Below are positions 10,246-23,165 of a stretch of 64,000 bases of DNA, one piece after another. The DNA is from Membranipora membranacea. Its lineage: Eukaryota; Bryozoa; Gymnolaemata; Cheilostomatida; Membraniporidae. The position numbers were made by a program, and so were the translations under genes. Every line of letters begins with the position of its first letter. Position 1 is the stretch's first letter. Where the stretch lies: NCBI GenBank assembly GCA_914767715.1, contig OU612071.1:2108001-2172000 (forward strand). The letters are read 5' to 3'. Under the pieces are notes generated by a model. The model was not told where the DNA came from. It saw only the letters and a list, made by a program, of their open reading frames with translations, and ran no database searches.

Positions 10246-12480
10246 TCATTGCTCTCTGTATGGCATCATAGCCCTCAACACAGTGAACAATAATATCCTC
10301 ATGACAGGTAGATACCATAGTAAATACCTTTCATACTGTGATTTTATTTATCTGGATACCCAACTAACCATATTGACTTCAAGCTGTTGATGGCATATGG
10401 CCAAGGAGTTATTGGTGACTGCATTTGGGAATATTCTAGCTCAAATTAAGCTGCAAAATGAAATCCCTGTCATGCCTTCTCTGGTGTTTACCTGATCATA
10501 ATCGAATAGTAACTAGAAAGTATTTTATATCTGACATAATATGCCTCTATAATATCAATACTACTACTATTAGGGCTTCTTTGAGGGAAGGATTTGGGAG
10601 TTGAAACGTTACACTTATTTTTGCTCAAATCAGAAGCACTGCCCAATCTACTCTTTAACATTTTGCTTGAAAGACAGTAATTTATTTTTGAAACAACCCT
10701 GATAAACTTCACTAATTTTTAATTGACATTTTTTCCTCGATTAATCCTTGTTTGAAATGTGATAGTGTCAGGCCTTTTTGTGTATTTCGTAGGATTAAAA
10801 TATTTTATAATTGTTTGATGGGTATCCCTGGCTCAAACTTTGTTCGTATCACTGGTTAAGGTGGGTTGATTCAAGTACCAGTAGATGAATTATGCGACCT
10901 CATTTAATCCAACCGCTCAAAAACTATTACCCAGTCCAGCAAAAATTAAAAGCAGTAGTATTGAATTTGGATTGGACATTGTAAATCAAATATCTATCGC
11001 TATCTATTCTATTATTATCTTGCAAGTACAAGGGTTAATGGAGAGTTTTTTAACGACATTAACACAATTGATTGTTCTGCTTGGTGCTTGGAGTTTGAAA
11101 TAATACCTGTATACATGAAGAACTTGTATGCTGATAAAATTTCTAATGTTTGGAGACGTTCAATTTTTGATCCTTCTGTAAAGAATTCTCTATGTTTAGC
11201 CGGATACAAGGACGGGATATGAAAAATTGGGCAAAGTGGGATAACTTCTATTTCATAATGAGAACAAAATTGTATGAAAATGAGAAGATAAATCTACAGC
11301 AACTTCAAGCCAAAATACTTTTAATGAACTGAGATACCTTAACTCAGGCAGGCTCCGTCCAACTTTGCTCCTTTCAATTTCCCTTCGAATTGGCATGACA
11401 GATTACCAGCATAATTTTGACAAATAAAATGGGATGATTGCGGAAAATGACAATAGAGATAATTAATCGTTCCTGTACCTGTACCATATTATCATGGCAA
11501 CAAAACTTTGTATTATAGGATGTAGTTTTAAATTTACCTTCATGAAGCTTTCTGCAGCTTCAGCGACATAACATGTAGCACTGTCATTGAAGGTGGAAGT
11601 TAGGTAAATCTCCAATTTGGTGAATATAATATATAACATAGATATATATATATAGACGTTCTCATTCAAATTATCAAACATCAAAAACAAACATCAACAC
11701 AGTTTCCAGGACCACGCTTAGTTTGGAGAACATCTCCTGCTAGCTTGTAACACAGCCTCGGGATGTTAGAGCGGTGAAGTAGCTGACAGCTTATCGATGC
11801 TAGATGGAACGGCCATTCAGACCAATGTCAGATCGGACCCTGCGTTGTGTGTTCTAACTGGATGAGGTCATGTTGATGTTCCAGTTAATGGAAAGAATTT
11901 AATTTATTTTCCTAGGTCACTCATAATCACAAGACTATTGTTCCATTTAGATGGCTTAGACCAGAAAATTTACACATAGTGCACGCGGGGTGCGATACCT
12001 CTGTGTTTGATAATTCTAAAACTTTGACAAAATCTAAAAACACGAATTACCATTGTTTCTATACTTGGTTTCAAGCAAATATGAATGACAGCCTTATCTA
12101 TACTATGCGGAAGGTTGTCCCAATCAGGGAGTGACATTGACATAACTAACTATTAGAGTATTATAAATCAGGGCTCATGACCACTGAGTAGTAAGGTTCG
12201 ACTTTATGTTCTTTGATATCAAACGACTCCATGCTAAACCAACTGATGTGCAGTGAGTCTGCAAAGAGACAAGTAATCACTTGTTCCACTGGTTTGAGTA
12301 ATGAGCTAAGTGAACTTATTTCAGGTGCAGCTAGAGAGGGTAATTAAATTAATACTTATTGGACTGTGATTCATTAAGGGTGGTAATGGGTATAAACAAT
12401 ATAGAATGGACTGATTTTTTGGGCTTCGATTATCAAGCAGGACCAGGTCAGGTTGCCCTTGTCACTATGGGTTGAATAGG
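10246..12480. other. Non-coding, nothing recognised
   Basis: Short random-looking open frames only. A TATATATATA stretch lies near 11643. Confidence 0.4.
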
Positions 12481-12759
12481 TAGGTCAAAGCGAGAACTGG
12501 TCAGATATCGGGTTTATCTTCACTGTGCAAAATCAGTTCCTATTCAATGATTATACACTGGGCATAAGTGTGAATAATCATGTTTATACCTTCATTATTC
12601 CACTTTATACAATGATTATACCACATTCCTGGCAGAATTATGTAACTATAATTATCCAATGTATGGTATAAGTAGACAACTTATTCAATTCAATTGTTAA
12701 TATACAATGTAGGTATAACTTCATCTATTTATACAATCAAAGATGTTCCTATTTACATA

Positions 12760-12987
12760 ATGAATGAAGACCTCCAACAAGAGGTCCAAACAGTATTCAA
12801 AGACGCTACAGTGTACCGAATGAGGACCAAAGATGGCACTAACCCTCTACGAACTGTAAAAGTTAACTTCAATGATGAAACACAGCTAGGAAATGCACTG
12901 GCAAACGGCATAACCTTTAACAAGCATCAGCTTTTGTTTCGAGTAGAGAAACCGTACGTCTTCCCTCCCAGGACCTACAATGGCTAA
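12760..12987 (+). pseudogene. LINE ORF1 remnant
   Basis: From ATG 12760 an open frame of about 75 residues ends with H-Q-L-L-F-R-V-E-K-P-Y-V-F-P-P-R-T-Y-N. This resembles the RNA-binding region just before the zinc knuckles of LINE ORF1 proteins, but it stops before any CCHC motif. It overlaps the ORF2 start by a few bases in another frame. Open sequence extends upstream without an ATG. Inferred to be a truncated ORF1; the similarity is from memory of the family. Confidence 0.45.
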
Positions 12988-15910
12988 TCTAAGCGTAAGA
13001 AACCAAGCATCAATAAACTCGTCTAACATTTATGAACAAAGTCTCTGCTACCATAACCGCATATGGAATACTATTAGCTCCCTATCTGAGATGAAGCCTG
13101 CATCCAGCAACAATTTGAGACTTCTACATCACAACGTAAGGTCATTATATAAAAAGATGTTTTATTATGAAAGCCTCAATCTTTTTAAGTCAACCGATAT
13201 TTTTTCTGTTTCTGAAACATGGCTCACTCCTGATATTCCAGATAGTCTTGTTGACTTGCCTGGATTCTCAATAGCTAGATGTGACAGAAAATCTACAACC
13301 AAAACCCGGGGAGGCGGTGCTGCGCTCTTTGTAAAATCTTCATATAAATTCTCTATAATAAGTCAATTAAGTGTTAAACTGTCCAAATTTTGTGACTCAG
13401 TTTGGATAAAAATACCTTCCACAAACAACCAACACGGCTACATCATCGGATCAATTTATCTTCCCCATGATGCTAACAAAACCGAATTCATTACAATGAT
13501 GAGCTCAATTCTACATCAAAACCAATATGTTGGCCATAAGTTTATACTACTAGGAGATTTTAATATTAATTGGAATTCCTCATCAAACGAAAAAACACAT
13601 TTAGAGCAGAGCTTCTTGTCTGCAGGGCTATTACAGCAAGTTAATGGGATTTCATACATTAGCCATTTAGGGAGAGAAAGCTTATTAGACCACAACTATG
13701 TGAACAGTGACATTAGCATTAATAGTTGCAAGATCCTGACATGCGATAGATCAATTTCTGATCACTATGCCACATACTTAGTAATTAATCAACATCATGC
13801 TATAAAACAGCCACGCAAACTAATTAGAACCAGAAATATTCACAGCATTAATCATGAGGAATTTTATAATGACTGTTCGAAACTTCCACTACTGCAAACA
13901 GCAACTGACATGAACAAATCATTGCATCACCGCATGGAAAATATCGAAAACTTTATCTCTGACCTGATTGACAAGCATGCTCCAGTCAAAACAAAAAGAG
14001 TGCGAGTGGCTAAAAACCAGTGGCTTTTCCCTGATATTCAGCATCTCATTAATTTAAGAAACAAATTTCACAAGAGGGTATTCAAGGATATACCTAATCC
14101 AACTACAGCGCAAGTCAAACAGTTCAACAAGTTTCGAAACTTTGTTACAAATAAAATTAGGAATGCTAAGAAAGACTTTATAAATGACTCGTTATCTAAA
14201 GATGAAAAAAGTTTTTTCACCTGCCTGAAATCACTGACAGGAAAGAAGAAATCCTCTGATCAAATCGAGAAAATTAGCTATCAAAACTATACCTACACCT
14301 CAAACTCTGACAAGGCAAATACCCTTAATAGATATTTCACCACGGTCGCTGGACAATCGGTTTTTATTCCTAAGATCGATCCACAACCTGACCTTTTCCA
14401 TGGTCCAAGTTTCTCTTTCACATATGTTGAGAGCGAAACAATCTACAAACTGATAAAGTCCCTCAAACCAAATAAACGGGGTGGCTTGACCATGTTTCCA
14501 GCTTCCCTGTACCAAATTGTTGCAGACATATTAGCTCTTCCCATAGCCCTGATCATTAACGAATGCTACAAGAAATCAATATTCCCTGACTGCCTAAAAA
14601 CAGCCCTGGTCACCCCACTCTTTAAGAAGGGCGATAAAACAGACCCTTGCAATTACAGACCAATTTCCAGTCTGCCAATCATATCAAAGGGGTTTGAGCT
14701 AGATATGAAAAATCAAATTATGACCTTTATCGAAACACATGGAATACTCTCAGATCGACAATTCGGCTTTCGTAAGCACCATTCTAGTGAACAGTTACTA
14801 CTTTCTCTTTTACAAAATTGGAGAACAACGCTAGACAACCCTCAACCGAATTTCATAGGTGCACTGTCTTTGGACGTACGTAAAGCATTTGACACTATAA
14901 ATCATGGACAACTCATCCACACTCTAAAGCGACTAAATTTTGCAGAGTCAACAACAAAATTATTTACATCCTATCTTTCACATCGAACCCAAATCATGAA
15001 AGTTGATCATGATCAGTCCAGTGCACTACCGATTACATGTGGAGTACCCCAAGGAAGTGTTCTAGGTCCAATCTTATTCAATCTTGCTATCAATGATCTC
15101 CTTAACAAGCACAAAACTGCATTCGCTTACGCTGATGACACCGTTATTTACTGCACAGCAACAGATATCCATACCTTAATGGATAAATCTGAGTCATTGA
15201 TGAGAGAAGTATCGAATTGGTATTCAAACAATCTCCTTCAACTCAACTTATCCAAAACTCAATACTGTATTTTCTCAAATAGGAAAGTAGAAGATTTTTA
15301 CCAAATCCAAATAAACAATTTGAAAATAGAATCCAAGCATTCACTCAATCTTCTTGGAGTTATTCTTGATTCAGAACTTAGTTTAACCCCTCAGGCTAAT
15401 GCCACCGCCTCTAAAGCAAACAAAATGGTCTACTTGTTATCAAAACTAAAAAAATACATGACAGTACAAAACTCATTGAAGACTTACAAATCACTGATCA
15501 GACCTATAGTAGAATACTGCTAATCATTGTACCTTGATGGTTTAGCCAAAAATTCAGATACATTAGAAAAAGTACAAAATAAAGCAATCAGAATCATAAC
15601 TTCAGCCCCCAAACAATTTTCTGTCACATCTGGCCGCTTGCTCCTAAATTTACATACTCTCCACAGTAGAAGGAATTTTCTTTTTCACAATTTTGTCAAT
15701 TCGAGGGTCCATAAAGGCCGTGCATCCAAGCACTTACTTCATCTCGTTAGCAAATCAAACAGACATACACGATCACGTCGTAGCAACTGTGCAATAATTG
15801 AACCCTCATTTAGATCAAACCTAGGCAAATCAGCCTTTTTAAATATTTTTCATACATTTGTAACTAAATCAACCAAGCCTCATGAATCATTATCATTTAA
15901 TCCCACCTAA
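12980..15910 (+). pseudogene. LINE ORF2: endonuclease + reverse transcriptase, one in-frame stop
   Basis: The frame from ATG 12980 runs 847 codons to TAA at 15521-15523, then stays open in the same frame to 15910. The N-terminus is an APE-type endonuclease: early H-N-V-R-S, L-L-G-D-F-N-I-N near residue 190 and S-D-H-Y near 259. The reverse transcriptase has S-L-D-V-R-K-A-F-D-T-I-N-H, G-V-P-Q-G-S-V-L-G-P and the catalytic F-A-Y-A-D-D near residue 714. The stop follows P-I-V-E-Y-C, where relatives continue into the C-terminal segment, and that segment is readable beyond it. Everything else is uninterrupted, so the copy is young and only just inactivated, or the stop is a polymorphism or sequence error. 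Confidence 0.9.
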
Positions 15911-16162
15911 TGTTGTTAACTTGTATTTTTGTTTGCCACTCTCTGTTTCTTCTTTTCTTTTTTCATCTTATTCATGCAATTTATGATACCATGCTTTCAT
16001 TATCCTACACACTATATAGTATGTAACACCCTACCACTTATATCTTTTTATTCAAGTCATTTTTTGTATCTATGTTAATGTGTATGAGGTCAACAAGATA
16101 TTTTTAATTTGCTTTAATTATAAACTTTTAGAAAACCTCAATAAATAAATAAATAAATAAAT

Positions 16163-16767
16163 TATCCCGCTTGAAATAAGCTCTGAATAGGAACCGATTT
16201 TGCACAGTGCTTAAAGTTTAGATTCGGGCTGGGTACAGATATGTGTGACTAACGCCAACACATTCCTGAGTCTCCGTTCCGCTGACCTCTGGTGAAACCA
16301 TTAAACTTTCGATAAATAATACAGAAAGTGGCGCAGTAAAAGCGTCGGGTCATACCTAGATCAAGTTTGATCCATTTGTCTACGCTTTGAAGTTGCCCCC
16401 CTCTACGGAATGCAACTAGGAATGCAGGCAAACGGACCAAACTTGATCTAGGTCATACCATGACTGCAAAATGAAAGCAACAGACTTGAGCAACCAATGC
16501 AATGATCAGTCAATACAAAATCAATAAACTGATCTGATGATTGATTTAACTGTCTGCCTGGCATATTAATTATGTAAGCCACTGATGATTCAACTTCAGT
16601 AGACACAACATATTTTGCTTATTTCATTTTGATCGTGATTCCGACAAGATGTTATTAACATTCTCTATAGTGCATATGGTTAACATATCAAAGAATGAGC
16701 ACATTTGAAAGAAAATCTAACAGGGCCTTCCCAAGTTACTATTTGAATGAACAGATTGTCTTAAATA
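16163..16767. other. Non-coding with small inverted repeat
   Basis: CTAGATCAAGTTTG followed by A/G-TCC occurs at about 16358-16377 and in reverse complement at about 16435-16454. No gene seen. Confidence 0.4.
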
Positions 16768-17051
16768 GATTGTGAAGGAATCAGGTTTTCGGTATCATTC
16801 CAGAGTTTTAGTTCTAGTTTAGAAATTCTGTCATGAGGTTTATTAACAGAAAGTTGAAATTGGAAGGTACTAAAAAGGTACTATTTTGTATTATTATCTT
16901 TAAAATAGTAGGTTTTTAGTACATTCACATCTTAAATTTGAGTGGAAATGAGTTGAATCTAGGCCACATGTTGTTAATAAACCTCATAGCGGTTTTGTAA
17001 ACTAGACCGAGAACTCAAGAATGATACCAAAAACCTGATCCCTTAACAATC
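16768..17051. mobile_element. MITE with about 100-bp terminal inverted repeats
   Basis: The left end reads GATTGTGAAGGAATCAGG-TTTTCGGTATCATTC and the right end, reversed, GATTGTTAAGGGATCAGG-TTTTTGGTATCATTC. Matching continues inward through TCTAGTTTA and ATGAGGTTTATTAAC. Length is about 284 bp, with no coding frame. The target duplication is not clear. Confidence 0.75.
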
Positions 17052-17189
17052 ATTTGAAGTTTTCTTTCAGAATTTGGTAAATAATGGGACTGTTTTTGGA
17101 GTGCATAGCTGTCTCCATTTTATTGTAGGAGGACAACTTGTCACATAGCCATAACCTAAGGTAGGAGATGCCTATGCAATAAGTAAGGG

Positions 17190-18535
17190 GGGGGGGGGGT
17201 AACAAAGCTTGATAGGTGGTGGTTAAAACTATTTGTAAAAACTTGCGACATAATACAAGTCTACAACCACTGTGTCAAAGTGCTCTCTGTTTATAGGCAG
17301 TACAGAGCACGCCTGGTGGTCAAACAAAACCTCTATAGTCAGTGGTCTGCAGTGGGACTTGAACACAGGACTACTTAGGTAAAGCAATCATAATAACATC
17401 ACTGAGTAATTTGACGTAATGCATCTACATGATGAAATCCACAACAACTATTCTCATCTGACACAATTCTCTAGTTTAATGATAACATGGCTCCACAATT
17501 ACTCATGAATCGAACAAAAGCTACTTTGTAGAATATAAGGTTGAGATACCTGAAAGCTTTCTGCCCACTGTATTAGTAATGAAGCCTTAGCTGGATTACA
17601 TCTGCATTAGTCGCTGCATACACAAGTCAAGTCCATATGTGTTGGAGTAATCGCTTGTATAATTATCGGTGTGATAAGATTAAATGATGCTTTATTTAGC
17701 TGCTATTAATTGAGTTAACCCCGTTCAGTAATTAAAAGTGCCATAGAGCCTCGTAAACAACTCCCTCAGAAACAGTGCTTTTTTACAAAGTCTACTTCAG
17801 GCCAATAAACTTTAAAATGTAACTCTGATGACAATGAGTTATGAGAGACAGTATTCCTCAAGCTTTAGACAATAGCTTGAATTCCTATGACGATGCGGCT
17901 CCAAAATAAGAAACCCTTTATTAACCACATTTGATCCCTTTCAAGGACACATACTGCCTTGCCTGTAACGGCTGCCTATTCCCTGACTTTTATTCGACAA
18001 GTTTTCTGCGATTGGGAGCTAATCAATCCCAATCAATCAATCTAATCCCAATGTTGAAGTTAAAACAATCACGGAAATATAACTAAATTCAGCATACAGT
18101 ACAACGACACAATAAGCTATTTTGTTTCTGACAAAAAGTATTGTGGTCATTTAAGTCTTTTATTTTCCTGCTAACATCGGCAATAAAGCGATGTACTGGA
18201 GACAGGGACATTGGGACCACACTCCCTGCTGGAGAGGAATTGCACTGGATAATTATTTGAAAACTAGTAAGCCGGGAACTCTTACCTTTTGTCCAACAAG
18301 TAGTTCCTTTAGGTTCAGCCTTAGAGGGTTCTGTTATTAGTTTGTTCTTATTTCTCCTCAGCCGGTACTCTTATTGTGGTTATTGTGGTTATTGTAGTAC
18401 CTGCTGTTATTGGAAAGTTTGTCAATCTCATAGCTTCACCTGACCTCAGGTAATTAAATCTCTCCTTACTGTAATAAGAAGCACGGATAAGATTATCCTA
18501 TGATCTGTCAGCAGTGGCTCTAAACTGAATGACCT
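17190..18535. repeat. 1.3-kb duplicated segment, copy A
   Basis: Near-identical in long blocks to 29390-30625, in direct orientation about 12.2 kb away, with several indels. Shared landmarks include the SINE-like block with GTGCTCTCTGTTTATAGGC, CTGAAAGCTTTCTGCCCACT, AACGGCTGCCTATTCCCTGA and CAAGTAGTTCCTTTAGG. The left border carries a G run and AACAAAGCTTG, the terminus of the MULE-like family. No open frame; either a dispersed element or a segmental duplication. Confidence 0.75.
17240..17400 (-). mobile_element. tRNA-derived SINE (family B) inside copy A
   Basis: On the minus strand, GTGTTCAAGTCCCACTGCAG (B box) is followed by GACCACCAGG and TGCCTATAAACAGAGAGC. The same body follows the tRNA-like heads at 29.5, 32.2 and 38.1 kb. 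Confidence 0.65.
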
Positions 18536-21020
18536 TGTCTGTATGTTTAACCAAGGAATATTCCTTGGTTTAACTTAAAGGGCAACCAAGGTTTCGCAGC
18601 AATGCATTAATGGGTAGCAAATAATGTGCTGGGCAGCATCAGCTTTGTGCATTATGCGATGCAAAACTCAAAGTAGTTGCTGACTCTAAGCTGGGTAACA
18701 CTTCAGTTTAGGGGAGGTTCCAAGACTTTGCTGTAATAATTATAGAGCACAGGCTAAATAATAACAGGAACAGGAAACTGCTATGTGGTATTCTCTTTTA
18801 GCTGAGTTTGAGTACCTGATGCTTTTGCTGTGTTAAAATGACTACGCAACCACCAGGTATTTTGTTACGTTGGAAAGCAAAAAGTCTTCCAATATATAAG
18901 TTTTGCTGTGTAACACTGATGGGTACTCTATGATTACATCAGACAAGTTAGTTAACCCTGGTTGGTGCAGCGGAGGTGTGTCATATGTATTAGGATATGA
19001 AGTTCAGTCTGTAGTATCCGCAGTCCCGCAGTTAAATTTTGTTGAAAATGAAATGCTACTACCAGATATCCCGACACACAGATTAAGCGCTGAGACCTTT
19101 GTCCAGCGGTCAACATTTTGACTTGTGAAGGGAAGCAACTCCAAACTCCGGACTTTATCAGGCATATTGGATTAACTGTTAATTTCGTTCACACACTAAA
19201 AGTACCAAACCCTTACATAAACCCCTACTCGGTATGGAGTTCGTTTTCTGGACCTCATTATTTGAGCGCGTAAAATTGAACTCAGTTTATGCAGTCTCTG
19301 CTTCTAACCCAACTGTGTTTGCTTTAATTGGTTGATTAGTTTCACCCATGAACATAAATACCAGTAAATATGTGGGCGCGAGAAGTAAAATATAGGAGAA
19401 TTTCGGCCGTTGAGCTGTAAAACCACCAGAAAACTGTAAATGATACCTTTCCCAGATAATAATAACAAGATAACTGCTTGTATTGCTTTCTCAAAAACTA
19501 CGTAACCATGACAATTGGCCTGTATGCTGCATCACGAAGAGGAATAATGACGACTTAGGTTCACGATAAACTGACACGCAAATTTACTAAATGGAGTAGA
19601 ACGGACTTGATGTTGATTGATGAGCTTCTCTATATCTTTGTGAGGTGTATTTGTAAGTTACTTTAAATATTGATAAGATTTAATAGAGAACCGAGTCAGG
19701 CCATCACGCCATCACGCCATCACACCAATAGCCTAAAGATAACGGTAAGCATCCATTTTTTTATATTATCAAATCAAGGGCAAAAAGCCAGCAGCACAAA
19801 ATGCATCTGATGATCGCCGCCTGGTCACTTGGATTATCAGCGATTTAACAAGATTGAGTTGTAAGTTACAACGATATTTCTGTAGCAAAAGGTTAAAGCA
19901 ACTCTTGCTGTTGGCTCAGTCTTTTTGAATGGCCATCTATATGAAAGAATAGACCCTAGTCGGTGCAGACCCAAATAGGACTGGAGGATGCTCTTATTGA
20001 GAAATTAAGAAGGTTTTCGCCATCAATCTAATAGCCCTATAGTCAGGTTTCACCCAATATCTCTACACAGAGGTTGGCAAGCCTGTCAGTCAGGAATATT
20101 CTCTCCCGAAACGTGAAGAATAGGCCCCTCCCCCCCCCCCACCACTACCTAGCCATAAAGGCTACAAGCATTTCAGCAGTGCCAAACAACAAAGAGCCCC
20201 TTTTTTCCTGTTTCATCTATCGGTGTTGTGTCACGAAAGCTTAAATCGATGTACTTTTCTGAGAACAATAGAAGTTATGCTGTTAAACTTCATTGAAGTG
20301 GATCGAAAAAACATGAGGCATATTTTGGCAGCACTCCTTGATCCAAAAAAATTGCGTGTAGGCAAGTAATACAAAGATCGTCTCAACTTTCACTTGGCTT
20401 AGGTTACACTAGTGTGTTCCGATTAGGAATTCGCTTTCCCTTACTTAGTATACGTGTCATCTCTAGTTAGACAACATGTTGAATATCTGCAGCGGCAATG
20501 CATTGTGTCACTTTCTACATTATGTCATGGTCACCAACGATTGTAACCTACACTGCTTCAGGGCTCTAAGATTGAAAATCTCAGTAACAGCCAAACATAC
20601 AGCCAAAATCTGGAAATCTACACAACAATCATCCTCTTATGTGGCGATGCGAGATCCTAGCCTGCCAACTCGCTGAGCCAATCAGCTCACCTCATTTGCT
20701 ACCCCCCCCCCCTCGAGCAAGCGATGAGTTATTCAAGTGTATCTTTACATATCTTACCTTGTTTTCCTGCACACAGCCCTATCATTATTTTATGTTGCCT
20801 AACTTTGCTCCTCTAACTTTGCTCCAGGCAAGTTTTTGCAAAATCATGTTTTGATTGCACTTTTCATTTACCTGCACTGTGACGTTAAGTCATACTTGTA
20901 TATGACGTTACGCCATACCTGTATATGACGTTAAGTCATGTTTTGTAAGGGTGTCATTATCTCTAGGTTTGCAAAACCTGGTGATTATTTATTGTTGTGA
21001 TGGCTTAAGTGCCTCAGCTT
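18536..21020. other. Non-coding; short tandem repeat at its right end
   Basis: No supported gene. Near 20880-20942 the block TATATGACGTTAAGTCAT occurs about three times at roughly 24-bp spacing. C runs lie near 20128 and 20701. Confidence 0.4.
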
Positions 21021-21029
21021 ATCGGACTG

Positions 21030-21415
21030 TAACCTGTCTTGACAAGCTTTGTTCGGTGGGGGGAGGAACAAAGCTTGTCAACTCTTGCATGCTCGACCGT
21101 CGAGCAGCCGATATTAAATATTGTCTTCTCTTGCGATCAGGAAGATACCTCCTCTATCTCACTAATCAAAGTGTATAGTCGAGCAGCGTATATTAAATAT
21201 TGTCTTCTCTTGAAATCGGGAGGATAACTCCTTTACCACACTAATCATTTTGTATAGGAATGTATACAAATTGATTAGTGTGATGAAGGATTTATCTTCT
21301 CGATCGCAAGAAAAGACAATATTTAATATCGGCTGCTCGACAGTCGAGCATGCAAGAGTTGACAAGCTTTGTTCCCCCCCCCCCCCCACCAAACAAAGCT
21401 TGTCAAGACAGGCTA
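21030..21415. mobile_element. MULE-like non-autonomous transposon with 9-bp target duplication
   Basis: The 386-bp element is flanked on both sides by atcggactg (21021-21029 and 21416-21424), an exact 9-bp duplication. Termini are TAACCTGTCTTGACAAGC and the complement of TAGCCTGTCTTGACAAGC. The inverted repeats extend about 150 bp, through a second inverted AACAAAGCTTGTCAA block, GCATGCTCGAC, AGCAGCCGATATTAAATATTG and ACACTAATCA. A G/C-rich run (15 C on the right) separates the inner and outer blocks. 9-bp duplications with long TIRs are characteristic of Mutator-like elements. No transposase frame; a cargo-less or fold-back derivative. Confidence 0.85.
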
Positions 21416-21424
21416 ATCGGACTG

Positions 21425-22596
21425 GTAACTGTAATAGAGAACTTAAGTCAACCTACTCTTTAGTAAGAAACAGAAGATTTTACTGCCCCTAGAATGGGAC
21501 GCAATGTGCCATAAATCCTCGTGCTGAGATTGTGAAACATCCTCTAAAACTGTAATGTATCTTAGAAGTGTGAAGCCGTGTAAAAGCCTTAGGGCAGACC
21601 AAAGTTGTTGTCAGAGGTGGGGAAAGGGGTGGGCTGTATTAAGGGGAGCTCATACTATTATTGGGGGAGGGGAGGGGATGAATTCATTGCCTACCGGTGT
21701 GGTTGTATTGTAAGGGAGTAGATGTATTGCAGAACGTCACCAAGTTAAACTGATTGCGAGTGGTAAGGGGAAGTAACTCCAAAAAGGCCTACCCATTAAT
21801 CTATGTAGTTTTCTTAGCGATGATATATTATGTTAACATGCATCATTATTGTAAATCTGAAATTGAGATTGATTTTCTCTCTTTTGTAGCATGATATGAT
21901 GATGTTGAACGTAAGTAGACCTTTTGGATAGCTCATTTATAAACATGTAAATATTTATAGTAGGTACAGTATAAGTATTTATATTTTTATGGCCCCATTC
22001 AATGATAAATTGTGTTTTTGTGACAAATTAACCCTAAAATGGGAACTATCCAATAAACCTTAACAACAACGCTTTAATCAGGATGTATAAAACATGTAAG
22101 ATCATATCATATTTTGTGCATCTAAGGTCCAGTTGTGATTCTGATTGTGTGACACTTCAGGGATAACTCCCATTTTGGAGATCTTACAGCAGGGAGTATG
22201 GGGCATTTGCCCAAAGCTCTCTGCCACAAGTTTGCATGACATTTTGCTAACACTCTAACTCAGGCTGGCATCATCATCACAAGTGAAGCGTTCCAATGAG
22301 ATTCAAATTCCACATGAGAGCTACATAATGCCTTATCCGGTAACTGTAAGCTATCCTCATAGTTCACGAAAATTTGCCAAAAGTCATGATGATATCCGAG
22401 AGAGTCTCATTTTCTCTGCTATATTATCTATTTTTGCCATGTGTTCCTTGTTATATTCCTTTGGGAATGGATACGGATCAGCATAATAAATATGAGATTT
22501 TTGTGGAGAGTTTTCTTTTCATGTCATAGGCGTGAACAACTTATGATCAGTTTTAGTGTAGTTGCTACATTGAATATTAGTCAAGTTCTAATAGCC
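21425..22596. other. Non-coding, nothing recognised
   Basis: Short open frames without coding character. Includes a G-rich stretch near 21615-21680. Confidence 0.4.
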
Positions 22597-23165
22597 ATCA
22601 TATATCACTTTGGAGTTGCCCCACCACACATAAATAAAGGCAACTCCTATTTTCACATGTAGTTGGAATACAAAGGTATAAATAACATGTCACAGCCAGA
22701 AACCAGTCAGTCACATAGCGGCAACCAGATAGTGAAGACTATTATCATACTTTGTACTGAGGAATCATATTATACCTTTGTACCAACTACATATATATAT
22801 ATATATATATATATTATTATTTCATATTATTATGGATCCGAACAAATCAACCAAAAACTTGTAGGACGCTACAACATAACCAGAAAATAAAAACCGACAG
22901 AAAAAGGAAAAGAAAAAAGAAGGTAAGATTGGGAAAGTGACTCTACTTATGAGTGTTTACTGCTAGATTACTCATATGAGGATTATATTACTTGTAGAGT
23001 CACCCAAAAAGTTGGCGGCTAGTAGAGAAGACAATCCACTGATAGCTCTGTACTGAGAAGATCTTGCTTGAGCAAGTCAGACATTTGTAACAGTGATTTG
23101 AGGTGAGCCTGTTCTATCAATTGTATTGAGTTTAGTTGTATCAGTTATTCTAAAACCCCTAATTT
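22597..23165 (+). repeat. Dispersed repeat, copy 2 (inverted partner of 2.2-2.8 kb)
   Basis: Reverse complement of 2222-2790 with substitutions and indels. It holds the same fold-back core (about 22658-22795), here ending in a (TA)n run. The part from about 22960 to 23165 matches 2222-2420 in reverse, including TTACTTGTAGAGTCA and GAGGTGAGCCTGTTCTAT. Confidence 0.7.

Larger units (their letters stand above)
12694..16162 (+). mobile_element. CR1/L2/jockey-like LINE retrotransposon, near full length
   Basis: Contains an ORF1 remnant, an endonuclease-reverse transcriptase ORF2, about 230 bp of 3' UTR and a 3' tail of AATA/TAAA repeats (about 16138-16162). A microsatellite-like tail instead of poly(A) fits the CR1/L2 group. 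The 5' end is not defined. A stretch reading GGAACTGATTTTGCACAG in reverse at about 12522-12545 recurs directly at about 16190-16210, so the LINE may sit inside an older inverted-repeat element. Confidence 0.85.
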
